64,000 nucleotides of DNA from Tenacibaculum sp. 190524A05c (GCF_964036595.1 NZ_OZ038523.1:400501-464500); one strand, 5' to 3'. Positions 15,044 through 23,874 are shown, numbered from the stretch's first letter. Notes: a model not told the origin generated them from the sequence alone. A program made the numbers and translations.

Positions 15044-16886
15044 TCTTAGTCAATTTAAATGGGATTTTAAAAGATACTATTACACCTGTTTCATTAATGT
15101 CTAGCGAATCTTTATCTGTAATTTGTATTCCTTTTCCTGTTGATTTTTTTAAATAATCATGTATTAATTCCAACGAAGTCGATTTTTTAATATCTGAACT
15201 TTCGGATTGTAAACCACGACCATTATCTTCAATTTTACATTCAAGAAAACTTTTCTTTTGTGTAAGAGTTAATACAAGTTTCCCTTTATAATTAATGCCA
15301 TTAAAACCATGTTCTATGCTGTTTTCTATCATAGGTTGAATTAGCATTGGAGGAATAAAAATAAAACTATCTTCTTCTAAATTATTCAGTTGAATATAAA
15401 ATTCGAATTTATCAGGAAAACGTACTTGTTGTAATGCATAATATTCTTTTAAAGCTTTCAATTCATCTTTAAATAACACATAGTTTTGAGTTGAATTCTC
15501 CAAAATTAAGCGCAATAATCTAGAAAACTTAATCAGGTAATTTTTAGCCTTTAAAGGAGTGTCTTTAATTAAATTTTGAATGGTGTACAACGTGTTAAAT
15601 GTAAAATGCGGATTCATTTGAGATCGTAACAAACGTTGTTGCATTTGCAAACTTTGTTTTTTGACTTTATACATTCGTTGTCTGTAAAAGAATATGCTTA
15701 AAATAATGAGAATTGAAACAATTATAATTAAGGTGAATAATCGTGTAATACTTTTAATTTCAATATCTTTTTTTTCGGCTAAAATTTCATTTTCCTTTTT
15801 TAGAGCTTTCTCTAAAGCAACTAAATCTTCTTTATATTTTTTTGTGTATTGATCTTTTTGGTAATTAAAGATACTATCCAGACTATTACTTAGTTTTGTT
15901 GGGTCTTTATCTGTTACAACTGCCAATTCTAATTGTTTTTGTAAGATGCTCCTTAATACAGTTTCATTACCGTTTTTAGAATTTAGATAAAAGGCAGAAT
16001 CTAAATACGTGTAGGCTTTATTATATTTTTTTAAAGCAAAGTAAGCCTCAGATATATTATAGTATAATCGAGCTTTTTGATCTGCTGAAGTTCTATTTTT
16101 AGGAACTTTTTTAAGATGAGATAAACTTCTAATGAAGAAGTCTAATGAACTCTTGAATTTTTTTTCATCGAAAGTTTGAATACCATATCTGTTGTACAAA
16201 TTATACTTCGTAGTTTCATTTAAACGACTCTCAATATTTAGTAAACTATCTAGTAATTTGTAAGCCCTCTTTTTATTTTTTAATTGATATTCATATTCTG
16301 ATTGAAATATGACAGCTTCTCTAATAGAAGGAACTGTATTAGGAATATTACTATATGCGTTTATTTGTTTTTTATTGTATAAAATAGCCTGTTTGAAGTC
16401 TTCATTGGCTTTATATGTGTTTTCATATAGATAGTTAACAAACACTTGATTATTATAATCTTTATCATCCAATAAGCTCTCTAATTTGTCGACTATGGAA
16501 ATGCAGTCGCCATATTTTCCTTGAGAATAATATACATACCAACTTTGGTAGAAATAATCTATCTCACGATCGTATTGTAAAGAATCAGCACTAAAATCAG
16601 TAGCTTTATGAGAATAATGAGCGGCACTATCCATAACACCTTTAGCATAAAAGTAAGATCCTAAGGCATAATTATTTTCTGCTTTTAAAGAGTCGGACAA
16701 TTCAGGGAAAAGCTTGATGAGTTCAATTCCTTTCTTTAAAAAGTAATAGGTAGAGTCTTGATTTTTAGTTGATTTTTGTTGGAGTTCTATTAAATTAGAT
16801 TTAGCTTGACTACTATCTTTTACTTGATCATTACAAGCTAAACAAAGAAGAATAAAAACTACGAAGAAAAATCTTTTCGACATCAA
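15036..16886 (-). CDS. LytS-type sensor histidine kinase with TPR lipoprotein sensor region
   Basis: A 616-aa membrane kinase. It starts with a lipoprotein-like signal (FILLCLAC, Cys18). Residues 30-360 are TPR-like helices in the periplasm, with a coiled segment at about 340-375. One transmembrane span lies near 383-402 (LFTLIIIVSILIILSIFFY). The His_kinase domain follows with the phospho-acceptor in LRSQMNPHFTFNTLYTIQNL and the ATPase region (PPMLIQPMIENSIEHGF, IEDNGRGLQ). It phosphorylates the overlapping LytTR regulator gene product. The combination of Cys18 and a later membrane span means the N-terminus may be lipidated or simply cleaved. Confidence 0.92.
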   Translation of the reverse strand: MMSKRFFFVVFILLCLACNDQVKDSSQAKSNLIELQQKSTKNQDSTYYFLKKGIELIKLFPELSDSLKAENNYALGSYFYAKGVMDSAAHYSHKATDFSADSLQYDREIDYFYQSWYVYYSQGKYGDCISIVDKLESLLDDKDYNNQVFVNYLYENTYKANEDFKQAILYNKKQINAYSNIPNTVPSIREAVIFQSEYEYQLKNKKRAYKLLDSLLNIESRLNETTKYNLYNRYGIQTFDEKKFKSSLDFFIRSLSHLKKVPKNRTSADQKARLYYNISEAYFALKKYNKAYTYLDSAFYLNSKNGNETVLRSILQKQLELAVVTDKDPTKLSNSLDSIFNYQKDQYTKKYKEDLVALEKALKKENEILAEKKDIEIKSITRLFTLIIIVSILIILSIFFYRQRMYKVKKQSLQMQQRLLRSQMNPHFTFNTLYTIQNLIKDTPLKAKNYLIKFSRLLRLILENSTQNYVLFKDELKALKEYYALQQVRFPDKFEFYIQLNNLEEDSFIFIPPMLIQPMIENSIEHGFNGINYKGKLVLTLTQKKSFLECKIEDNGRGLQSESSDIKKSTSLELIHDYLKKSTGKGIQITDKDSLDINETGVIVSFKIPFKLTKND

Positions 16887-16975
16887 TAAAAATAATAATG
16901 TACTAATGTATAAAATTAATAATTGATGATTTAATTCTTATTGGAGACAAATAGAGTAGAGAAGAAGAAGATATT

Positions 16976-17617
16976 TTAGAATTGATATTTCATGTCAATT
17001 GCATATTTAACCAACTCATTACCATTTTTTAAATTCAATTTGCGAATCATGTTTTTGCGATGAGTATCTACAGTGGTTTTGGCAATAAATAAAGTTTCAG
17101 CTATCTCTTTTGAAGTTTTTCCATTAGCGATTAAACTTAATATTTCCTTTTCTCTGTTAGATAACACAACCTTATCAGATTTCCCGATGGTGACTTTTTT
17201 GTCGATATAATCATTCATAAAATTGAAAGCAACATTAGGATCGAAGAAAGTGTCTCCTTCTGCAACTGTAACAATTGCTTTTGATAGCATTTTTATTCCA
17301 GAGTTCTTTAATAAATAACCCGATGCACCTGCATCTAACATTTGTTTAATTGCATCAGGTTGATCAAACATAGTTAAAGCTAATACTCTAATGTGTGGAA
17401 GTTTAGTTTTGATAAGTTTAGTTGCTTCAATTCCATCCATTTTTGGCATGCGGATGTCTGTAATAACCAATTTGGGTTGTTTTAGTAATACGAGTTTTAC
17501 AAGATCCTCTCCATTATTAACTGTTCCAATAATATTTACATTCTCATCATATTCGAAGAAAGATTTTACACCATCAATAAGCATTTGATGATCTTCAGCC
17601 ATAGCTATTGTTATCAT
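16976..17617 (-). CDS. NarL/FixJ-family response regulator
   Basis: A 213-aa regulator. The receiver domain (1-120) has the phospho-acceptor Asp54 in LVITDIRMPKMDG and an acidic pair at 8-9. The LuxR-type helix-turn-helix lies at about 150-205 (LSNREKEILSLIANGKTSKEIAETLFI, TVDTHRKNMIRKL). The gene lies 65 bp behind the sensor kinase gene on the same strand and has its own promoter there, a -7 box at 17637-17644 and a 16-bp inverted repeat of the NarL 7-2-7 type at 17667-17682. The same repeat precedes the kinase operon, the 291-aa secreted protein and the serine protease, which points to autoregulation and a small regulon. Confidence 0.94.
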   Translation of the reverse strand: MITIAMAEDHQMLIDGVKSFFEYDENVNIIGTVNNGEDLVKLVLLKQPKLVITDIRMPKMDGIEATKLIKTKLPHIRVLALTMFDQPDAIKQMLDAGASGYLLKNSGIKMLSKAIVTVAEGDTFFDPNVAFNFMNDYIDKKVTIGKSDKVVLSNREKEILSLIANGKTSKEIAETLFIAKTTVDTHRKNMIRKLNLKNGNELVKYAIDMKYQF

Positions 17618-17636
17618 AATTATGTAGTCTTTTTAT

Positions 17637-17682
17637 CAAAAATAGAAAATTGCAGCTCACGTTTTCTACTTATTGATAGGTA
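17637..17682 (-). promoter_or_regulatory. NarL-type operator and -7 box before the response regulator gene
   Basis: The inverted repeat TACTTAT-TG-ATAGGTA (17667-17682) fits TACYYMT-N2-AKRRGTA in all defined positions and abuts the kinase stop codon. A minus-strand -7 box TATTTTTG (17637-17644) lies 37.5 bp from the repeat centre and 20 bp from the ATG. This places the operator near position -45, as for an activator. Confidence 0.65.
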
Positions 17683-19611
17683 TTATATCGGAATGTTCAG
17701 AATAATAGAAGTGCCTCGATTCAGAGCAGAATCAATTTGAAATGTACCATTACAATGTTCTATTCTTTTTTTAATAGAACCTAATCCCATTCCGTTTTTA
17801 AAGTCAATTTCACTTTCTTTAAACCCTTTACCATTATCTTCTATAATAATATTTAAATTTTCATCAAAAAGAGACAAATTGATAGTTGCTTCAGATGCTT
17901 CTGCGTGTTTTATAACATTAGTTATCAATTCTTGAATTATTCTAAAAACCATTATTTCAGTATTAGTATCTAGTTTTTTTTCCAAACCAAAATCTACAAT
18001 TTCAATCTTTAGTTTGTTTGCTGAAGATACTTTTTCCGTCATGTGTTTTACCGCGACTAATAATCCTTCATTAGCTATAACTCCTGCATTTTTAGCATGA
18101 GCAATGTTTCTAACTTTTAAATAGGTTTCATCAATTAACTTTTCGGTTTTATTATATAAATCTTCTTGATTAAAATGTTTTTTTTCTCTATTCAGTTTTA
18201 AGTTTTCAAAATGTAGCTTTAAGGTAGCTAAAACGCTACCAATATTATCATGTAAATCTTCTGCAATTCGAATTCGTTCTTTTTCCTGACCTTCAACCAT
18301 GGCATTAATCGTGGTTATTTCTTGTTCCTTTAAAAGCGTTAAATTCTTTTGCTTTTCTAATTCCTTTTGTTTTTCGGCTAACAGTTGTTTTTTTCTTGAG
18401 TTTTTAATGTTTAGATAAGCAATTAAAGTACCTAATAAAAGAAATACCAGTGTAATGTATAGAAAGTTTTGAGTTTGTTTTTTTTCTAATTCGGTTTCCT
18501 TTCTTTCTTGTTCACTTACTAAATTTTGTTGTTTTAATTCAAGGTTTTCTTTTTCTTTTTCTAAAGTTTTTATTTGAACTTTTGTTTTGGATATTATTGT
18601 GTTATGTTGAAGAAATTTATATTGATAACCCAAAAAACGAACTTTTCTAGCGTAATAATATGCAGAATCGTATTGTTTCAGTTTAGCGTGCAAATCAGCT
18701 AAAAATGCTTTCTGATTATATAAATATCTCAGCGAATCATTAATGTTAATATATTTTGAAGATTGATGAAGATAATTAACTCCTTTTTGATAATTTCCAT
18801 TTAAAGATGCAACTCTAGCTAAATTAAGTAGAGCTTTAAACTTGGTCACGAGGAAGTAATTTGAGTTGTCAATATATTTTAAGCTATTCTTATAGAATTT
18901 CTTGGCATAATTAGGATTGTCTCTTATGAAATAATTTCCCTTATCCATAAAATATATTGACTTTAACTTATAACTTGGTTCATTTTGAAATATGGAATCA
19001 TAGGATTTAAAAATCACATCATATTTTGATTTTAATTTTGTTTTTTTCTCATTATATAATGTTGTTTGACCCAATAAATTAAATGAGAAGGAATAATAGT
19101 GTAACCAATCATTTACATTTCTACAATAACTTTTATATAAATTTAAATATTCGAGATAATCATTATCGTTTTGTAGTGAAGAACGAGAATAAAAAGTAAG
19201 TAAAGATTTTAAACAAAAATTAATCAAGAGCTGATAATCAGTTTTTCTTGCTTCGGTATAAGCGGTAAGAAAATACTGATAGCTGTTAGTACGTTCACTA
19301 TTATATAACAAGTCGTGGTATCCGAAAATTAAATTAATAATGGAATTGTCAAAGTTATTTCTTGTTAGTTCTAATTCAGGGCGTGTAACTATTATTTCTC
19401 CATTATTAGATACCAAATAATTTAAAAGTAGTAAATTCTTTATTCTAGATGTTGATTCTTCCAATAAACCTTTATTCGAGGGATTATTTTCAAAATTTAA
19501 GGTGTTAATATTTCTGAAAAAAGAATCGAATAAACTAAAATCTTCAGAGTTTGCTTTAACCGGCAAACTCTGAAGAATAAATATTATTAACAGTAAAATT
19601 CTATATTTCAC
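17683..19611 (-). CDS. NarX/DegS-type sensor histidine kinase with periplasmic TPR domain
   Basis: A 642-aa kinase with a signal sequence (LLLIIFILQSLPVKA) and about 340 residues of helical TPR-like periplasmic sequence. A coiled coil follows at about 335-375 (EKEKENLELKQQNLVSEQ), then a membrane span near 380-400 (FLYITLVFLLLGTLIAYLN). After a further linker comes HisKA_3 with the phospho-acceptor in RIRIAEDLHDNIGSVLATL at about 455, and the ATPase domain (MVFRIIQELITNVIKHAEA, IIEDNGKGFKES). It is the partner of the NarL-type regulator downstream. Its start overlaps the 199-aa gene by 11 bp. The operon promoter carries the NarL-type repeat. Confidence 0.92.
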   Translation of the reverse strand: MKYRILLLIIFILQSLPVKANSEDFSLFDSFFRNINTLNFENNPSNKGLLEESTSRIKNLLLLNYLVSNNGEIIVTRPELELTRNNFDNSIINLIFGYHDLLYNSERTNSYQYFLTAYTEARKTDYQLLINFCLKSLLTFYSRSSLQNDNDYLEYLNLYKSYCRNVNDWLHYYSFSFNLLGQTTLYNEKKTKLKSKYDVIFKSYDSIFQNEPSYKLKSIYFMDKGNYFIRDNPNYAKKFYKNSLKYIDNSNYFLVTKFKALLNLARVASLNGNYQKGVNYLHQSSKYININDSLRYLYNQKAFLADLHAKLKQYDSAYYYARKVRFLGYQYKFLQHNTIISKTKVQIKTLEKEKENLELKQQNLVSEQERKETELEKKQTQNFLYITLVFLLLGTLIAYLNIKNSRKKQLLAEKQKELEKQKNLTLLKEQEITTINAMVEGQEKERIRIAEDLHDNIGSVLATLKLHFENLKLNREKKHFNQEDLYNKTEKLIDETYLKVRNIAHAKNAGVIANEGLLVAVKHMTEKVSSANKLKIEIVDFGLEKKLDTNTEIMVFRIIQELITNVIKHAEASEATINLSLFDENLNIIIEDNGKGFKESEIDFKNGMGLGSIKKRIEHCNGTFQIDSALNRGTSIILNIPI

Positions 19612-20200
19612 GAGTAACTCTTAAATTAGAGGTAAAGCAATGATCTCCAGTTGCTTTGTTTGAAAAGTCAACTTGGTCATTTATCCAGTGGTCCATTGAA
19701 AGGTATAAACCAATTGGAGGAATATGATTATCGTCGTTGTATCTATCATCTTCCGTCTTACCATCTCTGTAAGAAAATTCCTCATCAAAAATATTATCCA
19801 TTTTATTTTGATTTTTAACTAAACCTCTAAATACTCTTACACCATGAATGTTGTCAACGTTTATCTCTTCATTTTCAATTATGTTTGTTGTGGTAATATT
19901 AGTTTTGGTGTTCTTTTCGAATCCAATCAGAGGTATTTCAATAAATAAAATGTTATTTCCCAAATTATCAGTAGTAGTTGAAACACGAATCTGATTATGA
20001 TTGTTATGATTTACAAAGCCTAAATTACAAGTCCCTTTATAGTTAAGTAATTCAAGTTCAACATAACTCAATATACTGCTGTTTTCTTTCAAATGAAATT
20101 TTCCATAAACACAGTAAAAAGTACCGTAATTTTGACTGGCAATTAAGAATTGATGCCTACTGCTATCCTTTAAATTAATACTAGTAGTTAAATTTGACAT
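19601..20200 (-). CDS. Unknown 199-aa protein, first gene of the sensor-kinase operon
   Basis: No family recognised. The 199-aa protein has no signal peptide or membrane span, is Asn- and Thr-rich and looks mostly beta (YGTFYCVYGKFHL, LSYVELELLNYKG, NILFIEIPLIGF). A C-terminal part resembles a compact beta end with GLYLSMDHWIND and DHCFTSNLRVTREI. Its last 11 bp overlap the kinase start, so the two are translationally coupled. The operon promoter holds the NarL-type repeat at 20253-20268. The position suggests a cytosolic output protein or accessory of this two-component system. A secreted role by a signal-less route cannot be excluded. Confidence 0.6.
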   Translation of the reverse strand: MSNLTTSINLKDSSRHQFLIASQNYGTFYCVYGKFHLKENSSILSYVELELLNYKGTCNLGFVNHNNHNQIRVSTTTDNLGNNILFIEIPLIGFEKNTKTNITTTNIIENEEINVDNIHGVRVFRGLVKNQNKMDNIFDEEFSYRDGKTEDDRYNDDNHIPPIGLYLSMDHWINDQVDFSNKATGDHCFTSNLRVTREI

Positions 20201-20221
20201 AATATAAATTTTAAATTTGGT

Positions 20222-20268
20222 TAAAGGTATATCTTGAATTATCCAATATGTCTACCTATAAATAGGTA
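20222..20268 (-). promoter_or_regulatory. NarL-type operator and -7 box before the 199-aa protein/kinase operon
   Basis: The perfect inverted repeat TACCTAT-AA-ATAGGTA (20253-20268) fits TACYYMT-N2-AKRRGTA exactly. A minus-strand -7-like box TACCTTTA (20222-20229, one mismatch to TAnnTTTG) is 38.5 bp from the repeat centre and 21 bp from the ATG. Confidence 0.65.
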
Positions 20269-20299
20269 ATTTAATCTCCTTAAATATAGGGAGATAAAT

Positions 20300-20989
20300 T
20301 TAATGTAAAGTAAAAATGGTAAGAAGTATACCTAAAAGGATAGCCGTAAACTTTTGAAAATTGAATTTATGGTTTTCGGAACTTTCAAAAAGTATAATAG
20401 TGGAGATATGTAGAAATACTCCAATAATTAATGCTGTAATTTCTTGATGATAATGTTGTAACCAATCTAAATTTTCACCTAAAAAGTACCCTGCAGGACT
20501 CATTAAACTAAATAAGAAAAGAAAAGAGAAGGTCCTTATTTTAGAGATTCCTGAATGTAGAAAGAATGTGGTTAAAATAATGGCAATTGGTATTTTATGT
20601 ACAACAATTGCCCATAATAAATTATCATTAGCGTTATGAATAGGTAACCCTTCAGAAAAAGCATGTAAGGATAAACTTGTAAATAATAGCCAAGGAAATG
20701 TATTTGAGTTGGAATGCAAATGAACATGACCATGTTCAGCACCTTTAGAAAATGATTCTAAAATGGATTGAAATAAAATTCCTACTAATATTAATATACC
20801 TAAAGTGTGTAAATCATGTTCGTCATGACTATGGCCATAAACTTCAGGTAATAAATGTAAAACCGTAACAGATAATAAATATGCACCACTAAAGGCTAAT
20901 AGTAGCCTAGTGTAAAGTTTATTAGGTTTCTTGTATAATACAAATGCTCCACCTAATAAAACAGCTCCAATTAAGAGTAAGTAACTCAT
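20300..20989 (-). CDS. ZIP-family divalent metal transporter
   Basis: A 229-aa inner-membrane protein with seven to eight hydrophobic segments. It has the His-rich loops typical of ZIP transporters (LPEVYGHSHDEHDLHT and EHGHVHLHSN). Helix 4 has SLHAFSEGLPI and helix 5 has VVHKIPIAIIL, the paired H-x-x-x-E and H-K-x-P motifs that form the metal path. It is expected to import zinc or other divalent metals. Its ATG overlaps the end of the upstream methyltransferase gene by 4 bp, so the two form one operon. It is somewhat short, as in the bacterial ZIP subgroup. Confidence 0.88.
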   Translation of the reverse strand: MSYLLLIGAVLLGGAFVLYKKPNKLYTRLLLAFSGAYLLSVTVLHLLPEVYGHSHDEHDLHTLGILILVGILFQSILESFSKGAEHGHVHLHSNSNTFPWLLFTSLSLHAFSEGLPIHNANDNLLWAIVVHKIPIAIILTTFFLHSGISKIRTFSFLFLFSLMSPAGYFLGENLDWLQHYHQEITALIIGVFLHISTIILFESSENHKFNFQKFTAILLGILLTIFTLH

Positions 20990-21711
20990 TTAGCAATTAA
21001 TATTAATCGACTTGAATTTTCCTCGTCAAATTCATTTAAATTATAATCTCCAAAAGTATTTATAATTGTTAAACCTGCATTATGAAAATAGGATTTCATT
21101 TTGTCTAAATCTAAAAATTTAACTTTTTCTGTGTATGAATGTTGCTTTTCATCAGCAAAAAAAGAAATATGCTTTAAAATGAATCCGTCTTTAATTTCTC
21201 TCTTAATAGTAAAGGTTATACCGTCAATTTCCTTTACTTCACTAGTAACTAGGTTATTTTTAATTTTCTGAACATTTAAAAAGTCTAGGACTAAAACTCC
21301 TGAACTCTTAAGTCCAGCTTTCATCCCTTCTAAAACTTTTAAATCTTCTATATCATCATCAAAATAACCAAAGCTTGTAAATAAGTTAAAAACAGCATCA
21401 TACTTATTTTCTAAAGATTTACGCATATCCCAAACCTCAAAATGTAAGTTCTCATTTTCAAATTGTTTAGCGTAATCAATACTGTTTTTACTTAAATCAC
21501 CACCTGTAACTTTGTAACCTAAAGAATTTAAATAAATAGAATGTCTTCCTTTACCACATGGTAAATCAGCTATATGAGAGTCTTTAGGAAGTTCTAAATA
21601 ATTTGTGATATTTTGCATAAATAATTGTGCATCATTATCATCTCTGTGCTTGTAAAGTATATGATAGTATGGTGTGTCAAACCAGGAAGTAAACCAATCT
21701 TTTGTCTTCAT
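20986..21711 (-). CDS. Class I SAM-dependent methyltransferase
   Basis: A 241-aa protein. SAM-binding motif I is IADLPCGKGRHSIYL (about residues 44-58), followed by the acidic loop GGDLS and motif IV with DAVFNLFTSFGYFDD. The N-terminal KDWFTSWFDTPYYHILYKHRD is typical of a conserved small-molecule methyltransferase subgroup in Bacteroidota. The substrate is unknown. It is the first gene of a two-gene operon with the ZIP transporter, with a -7 box at 21728-21735. It diverges from the THUMP methyltransferase gene. Confidence 0.85.
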   Translation of the reverse strand: MKTKDWFTSWFDTPYYHILYKHRDDNDAQLFMQNITNYLELPKDSHIADLPCGKGRHSIYLNSLGYKVTGGDLSKNSIDYAKQFENENLHFEVWDMRKSLENKYDAVFNLFTSFGYFDDDIEDLKVLEGMKAGLKSSGVLVLDFLNVQKIKNNLVTSEVKEIDGITFTIKREIKDGFILKHISFFADEKQHSYTEKVKFLDLDKMKSYFHNAGLTIINTFGDYNLNEFDEENSSRLILIAK

Positions 21712-21727
21712 AAGGATAAGTTGGACG

Positions 21728-21766
21728 CAAAAGTAATGAAAACTTACAGTTTTAAATGTATTTTTG
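21728..21766. promoter_or_regulatory. Divergent -7 boxes between two methyltransferase genes
   Basis: Minus-strand TACTTTTG (21728-21735) lies 17 bp upstream of the ATG at 21711. Plus-strand TATTTTTG (21759-21766) lies 19 bp upstream of the ATG at 21785. Both match TAnnTTTG. Confidence 0.5.
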
Positions 21767-21784
21767 TAGCCTTAAATAGTCTAG

Positions 21785-22951
21785 ATGGATAAAGATTTTA
21801 AAATGGTAGCTACTACCATTTCCGGATTAGAAGGAGTTTTAGCTGAAGAGCTTAAAAAATTAGGAGCAAGAGATGTTAATGAAGCAATCCGAAGTGTATA
21901 TTTTAGAGGAGATAAAGGTTTTATGTATAAAGCAAATATTGCTTTAAGAACTGCTATTCGAATTTTAAAACCTATTAAAAGAAGTAAAGTTTTTGATGAA
22001 GAGGATTTATATGAAGCAATTCAACGCGTAAAATGGGACAGAATTTTAGATGTTGAAGGAACTTTTGCAGTTGATGCTGTAGTTTATTCTAGAAACTTTA
22101 CATCGAATTCACATTATATCTCTTTAAAGTCAAAAGATGCAATTGCGGATTACTTTATGTTTAAGTATAAGAAGCGTCCGAATGTAGATTTAAAGGATCC
22201 TGATATTAAAATTCATATTCATATCCATAAAGAATGGCTTACTATTTCATTAGATAGTTCAGGAAATTCTTTACATAAAAGAGGATATAGAAGTGCAACC
22301 AATATAGCACCGATAAATGAAGTTTTAGCTGCTGGTTTAGTTTTATTATCTGGATATAGAGGAGAGGAGAACTTTATAGACCCAATGTGTGGTTCTGGAA
22401 CTTTATTGATAGAAGCAGCAATGATCGCCAATAATATTCCGGCAAATATTAATAGAAAGCATTTTGCTTTTGAAAACTGGAAAGATTATGATGAAGATCT
22501 GTATTTCGTAATCCAGGATTCGTTGCTTAAGAAAATTAGAAATTCTCATTTCAAAATAATGGGATTTGATAAAGCTCCTTCTGCAGTTAAAAAGGCTAGA
22601 CAGAATATTATTAATGCCAACTTAGAAGAGTTTATAGGTGTGCACCACGTAAATTTCTTTAATTCGAAAAAAGAAGTATTTGGAAAAACAACAATATTGT
22701 TTAATCCACCTTATGGAGAGCGTTTAAATATTAATGTTGAAGATTTTTACAGAAGTATTGGTGATACATTGAAACATGGATATCCAAATTCTACAGCATG
22801 GTTAATTACATCTGATATTTCAGCGTTAAAACATGTTGGATTAAGAACTTCCAAAAGAATACCAATCAAAAACGCAGATTTAGATTGTCGTTTCGTTAAA
22901 TACGAATTATACGAAGGAAGTAAAAAACAAAAAAAAGAAGTGCCTAATTAA
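21785..22951 (+). CDS. THUMP-domain RNA methyltransferase (RlmL/YpsC type)
   Basis: A 388-aa enzyme expected to make N2-methylguanosine in rRNA. The N-terminal part (residues 5-165) contains the ferredoxin-like and THUMP RNA-binding domains (ISGLEGVLAEELKKLGA, FAVDAVVYSRNF). The Rossmann methyltransferase part has motif I FIDPMCGSGTLLIEAAMIA at about 198-216 and the catalytic NPPYGERL near 309, the N-P-P-Y motif of amino-methyltransferases. The length matches the single-domain homologues of the RlmL N-terminal half. The terminator stem begins inside the last codons. It is often annotated as a DNA adenine methylase because of NPPY, but the THUMP domain points to RNA. Confidence 0.9.
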   Translation: MDKDFKMVATTISGLEGVLAEELKKLGARDVNEAIRSVYFRGDKGFMYKANIALRTAIRILKPIKRSKVFDEEDLYEAIQRVKWDRILDVEGTFAVDAVVYSRNFTSNSHYISLKSKDAIADYFMFKYKKRPNVDLKDPDIKIHIHIHKEWLTISLDSSGNSLHKRGYRSATNIAPINEVLAAGLVLLSGYRGEENFIDPMCGSGTLLIEAAMIANNIPANINRKHFAFENWKDYDEDLYFVIQDSLLKKIRNSHFKIMGFDKAPSAVKKARQNIINANLEEFIGVHHVNFFNSKKEVFGKTTILFNPPYGERLNINVEDFYRSIGDTLKHGYPNSTAWLITSDISALKHVGLRTSKRIPIKNADLDCRFVKYELYEGSKKQKKEVPN

Positions 22952-22966
22952 GCACTTCTTTTTTTT
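22931..22966. terminator. Bidirectional terminator overlapping the THUMP gene end
   Basis: Stem AAAAGAAGTGC / GCACTTCTTTT with an 8-nt loop that contains the stop codon. A- and T-runs lie on both sides, serving the converging pentapeptide-type gene as well. Confidence 0.85.
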
Positions 22967-22988
22967 CTAATTCAAACTATCTATTTGC

Positions 22989-23759
22989 TTATCTGCTTTT
23001 TAATAAATATTTATTAAAGCTTTTTCCGTTGATTTTTGTGTATTTTGAATCAATATCATAACCAACTTCCATATTTTTTATATCAAATTTACCATCAACT
23101 TCAGTGTATTTGATATTTAAATCTTCTTCAAATTTTACATTATTAAAAGAAACTCCGTTTTTAAATTTTGTGTACTTGAAAATAGCCGTTTCCTTGAATA
23201 CTGAATTAGCAAAGCTTACGAATCTTCTGAAGTCTGCATATTTAAACGTTGCAGGTTCATCAAATAAAGTGTTCTCAAAAGTGATGTTTCTTGAAAATTC
23301 AGCATATTTAAACGTACTATCTTCTAAGAATTTAGTTCCACTAAAGTCTGCATTTTCATCAAAGTCAGAGTATTTAAACATTGCTTTTCTTTCGAATGTA
23401 CAATCTCTAAAAGTAACATCGTTTTCAAAGTTTGCAATAAAAGTGTATCCACTGTCTTCATGAGGAATGTATGCTAAGACATCATCTTTAAATTTACAGT
23501 TAACAAAAGAAATTTTTCCGGAAATGTCTTTTTCAACGGTATTTGATCCTCCGCTATTCCACCATCTTCGTCTTTTTGGTAAAGAAGGTAAAGCATCATC
23601 CATATAAGTAAGGTCTAAAACACCTTCTATTGTTGCGTTACTAATTGTTACGTCCTTTCCGTTTTTTATATCATTTAAAATATCTGAAGCGTCTACTGTT
23701 TTTTGAGAGAAAAGTACAGTAGCAAAGAATAAGGTTACTATTGTAGTTATGTATTTCAT
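22989..23759 (-). CDS. Exported pentapeptide-repeat-like protein
   Basis: A 256-aa protein with a signal peptide (YITTIVTLFFATVLFSQ). Residues 85-235 are a regular repeat with a Phe or aliphatic residue every five positions (FRDCTFERKAMFKYSDFDEN, then FKYADF, FKYTKF, IKYTEV in register about every 23 residues). This implies a right-handed beta-helix of the pentapeptide-repeat type. The YADF/YSDF/YTKF units recur about every 22-24 residues. The function is unknown; secreted members are usually structural or binding proteins. It is monocistronic, with a shared terminator at its 3' end. Confidence 0.75.
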   Translation of the reverse strand: MKYITTIVTLFFATVLFSQKTVDASDILNDIKNGKDVTISNATIEGVLDLTYMDDALPSLPKRRRWWNSGGSNTVEKDISGKISFVNCKFKDDVLAYIPHEDSGYTFIANFENDVTFRDCTFERKAMFKYSDFDENADFSGTKFLEDSTFKYAEFSRNITFENTLFDEPATFKYADFRRFVSFANSVFKETAIFKYTKFKNGVSFNNVKFEEDLNIKYTEVDGKFDIKNMEVGYDIDSKYTKINGKSFNKYLLKSR

Positions 23760-23821
23760 GATGTTAAATTTAATTCGTTTTTATTATAAAGACACACCAA
23801 CTTTTGAAATGTTACACAAAA

Positions 23822-23853
23822 AAAAAACACTCGATAAAAATCGAGCGTTTTAT
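23822..23853 (-). terminator. Rho-independent terminator of the HU gene
   Basis: Stem AAAAC-A-CTCGA / TCGAG-C-GTTTT with one A/C mismatch and a 6-nt loop. A T-run follows on the minus strand. It starts about 20 bp behind the HU stop. Confidence 0.85.
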
Positions 23854-23874
23854 ATAATGTTCTTAAACTAAGTC

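Noticed and set aside
21745..21760. TACAGTTTTAAATGTA between the divergent methyltransferase genes.
   Set aside because: Only the outer TAC and GTA match; the inner bases do not fit the operator.
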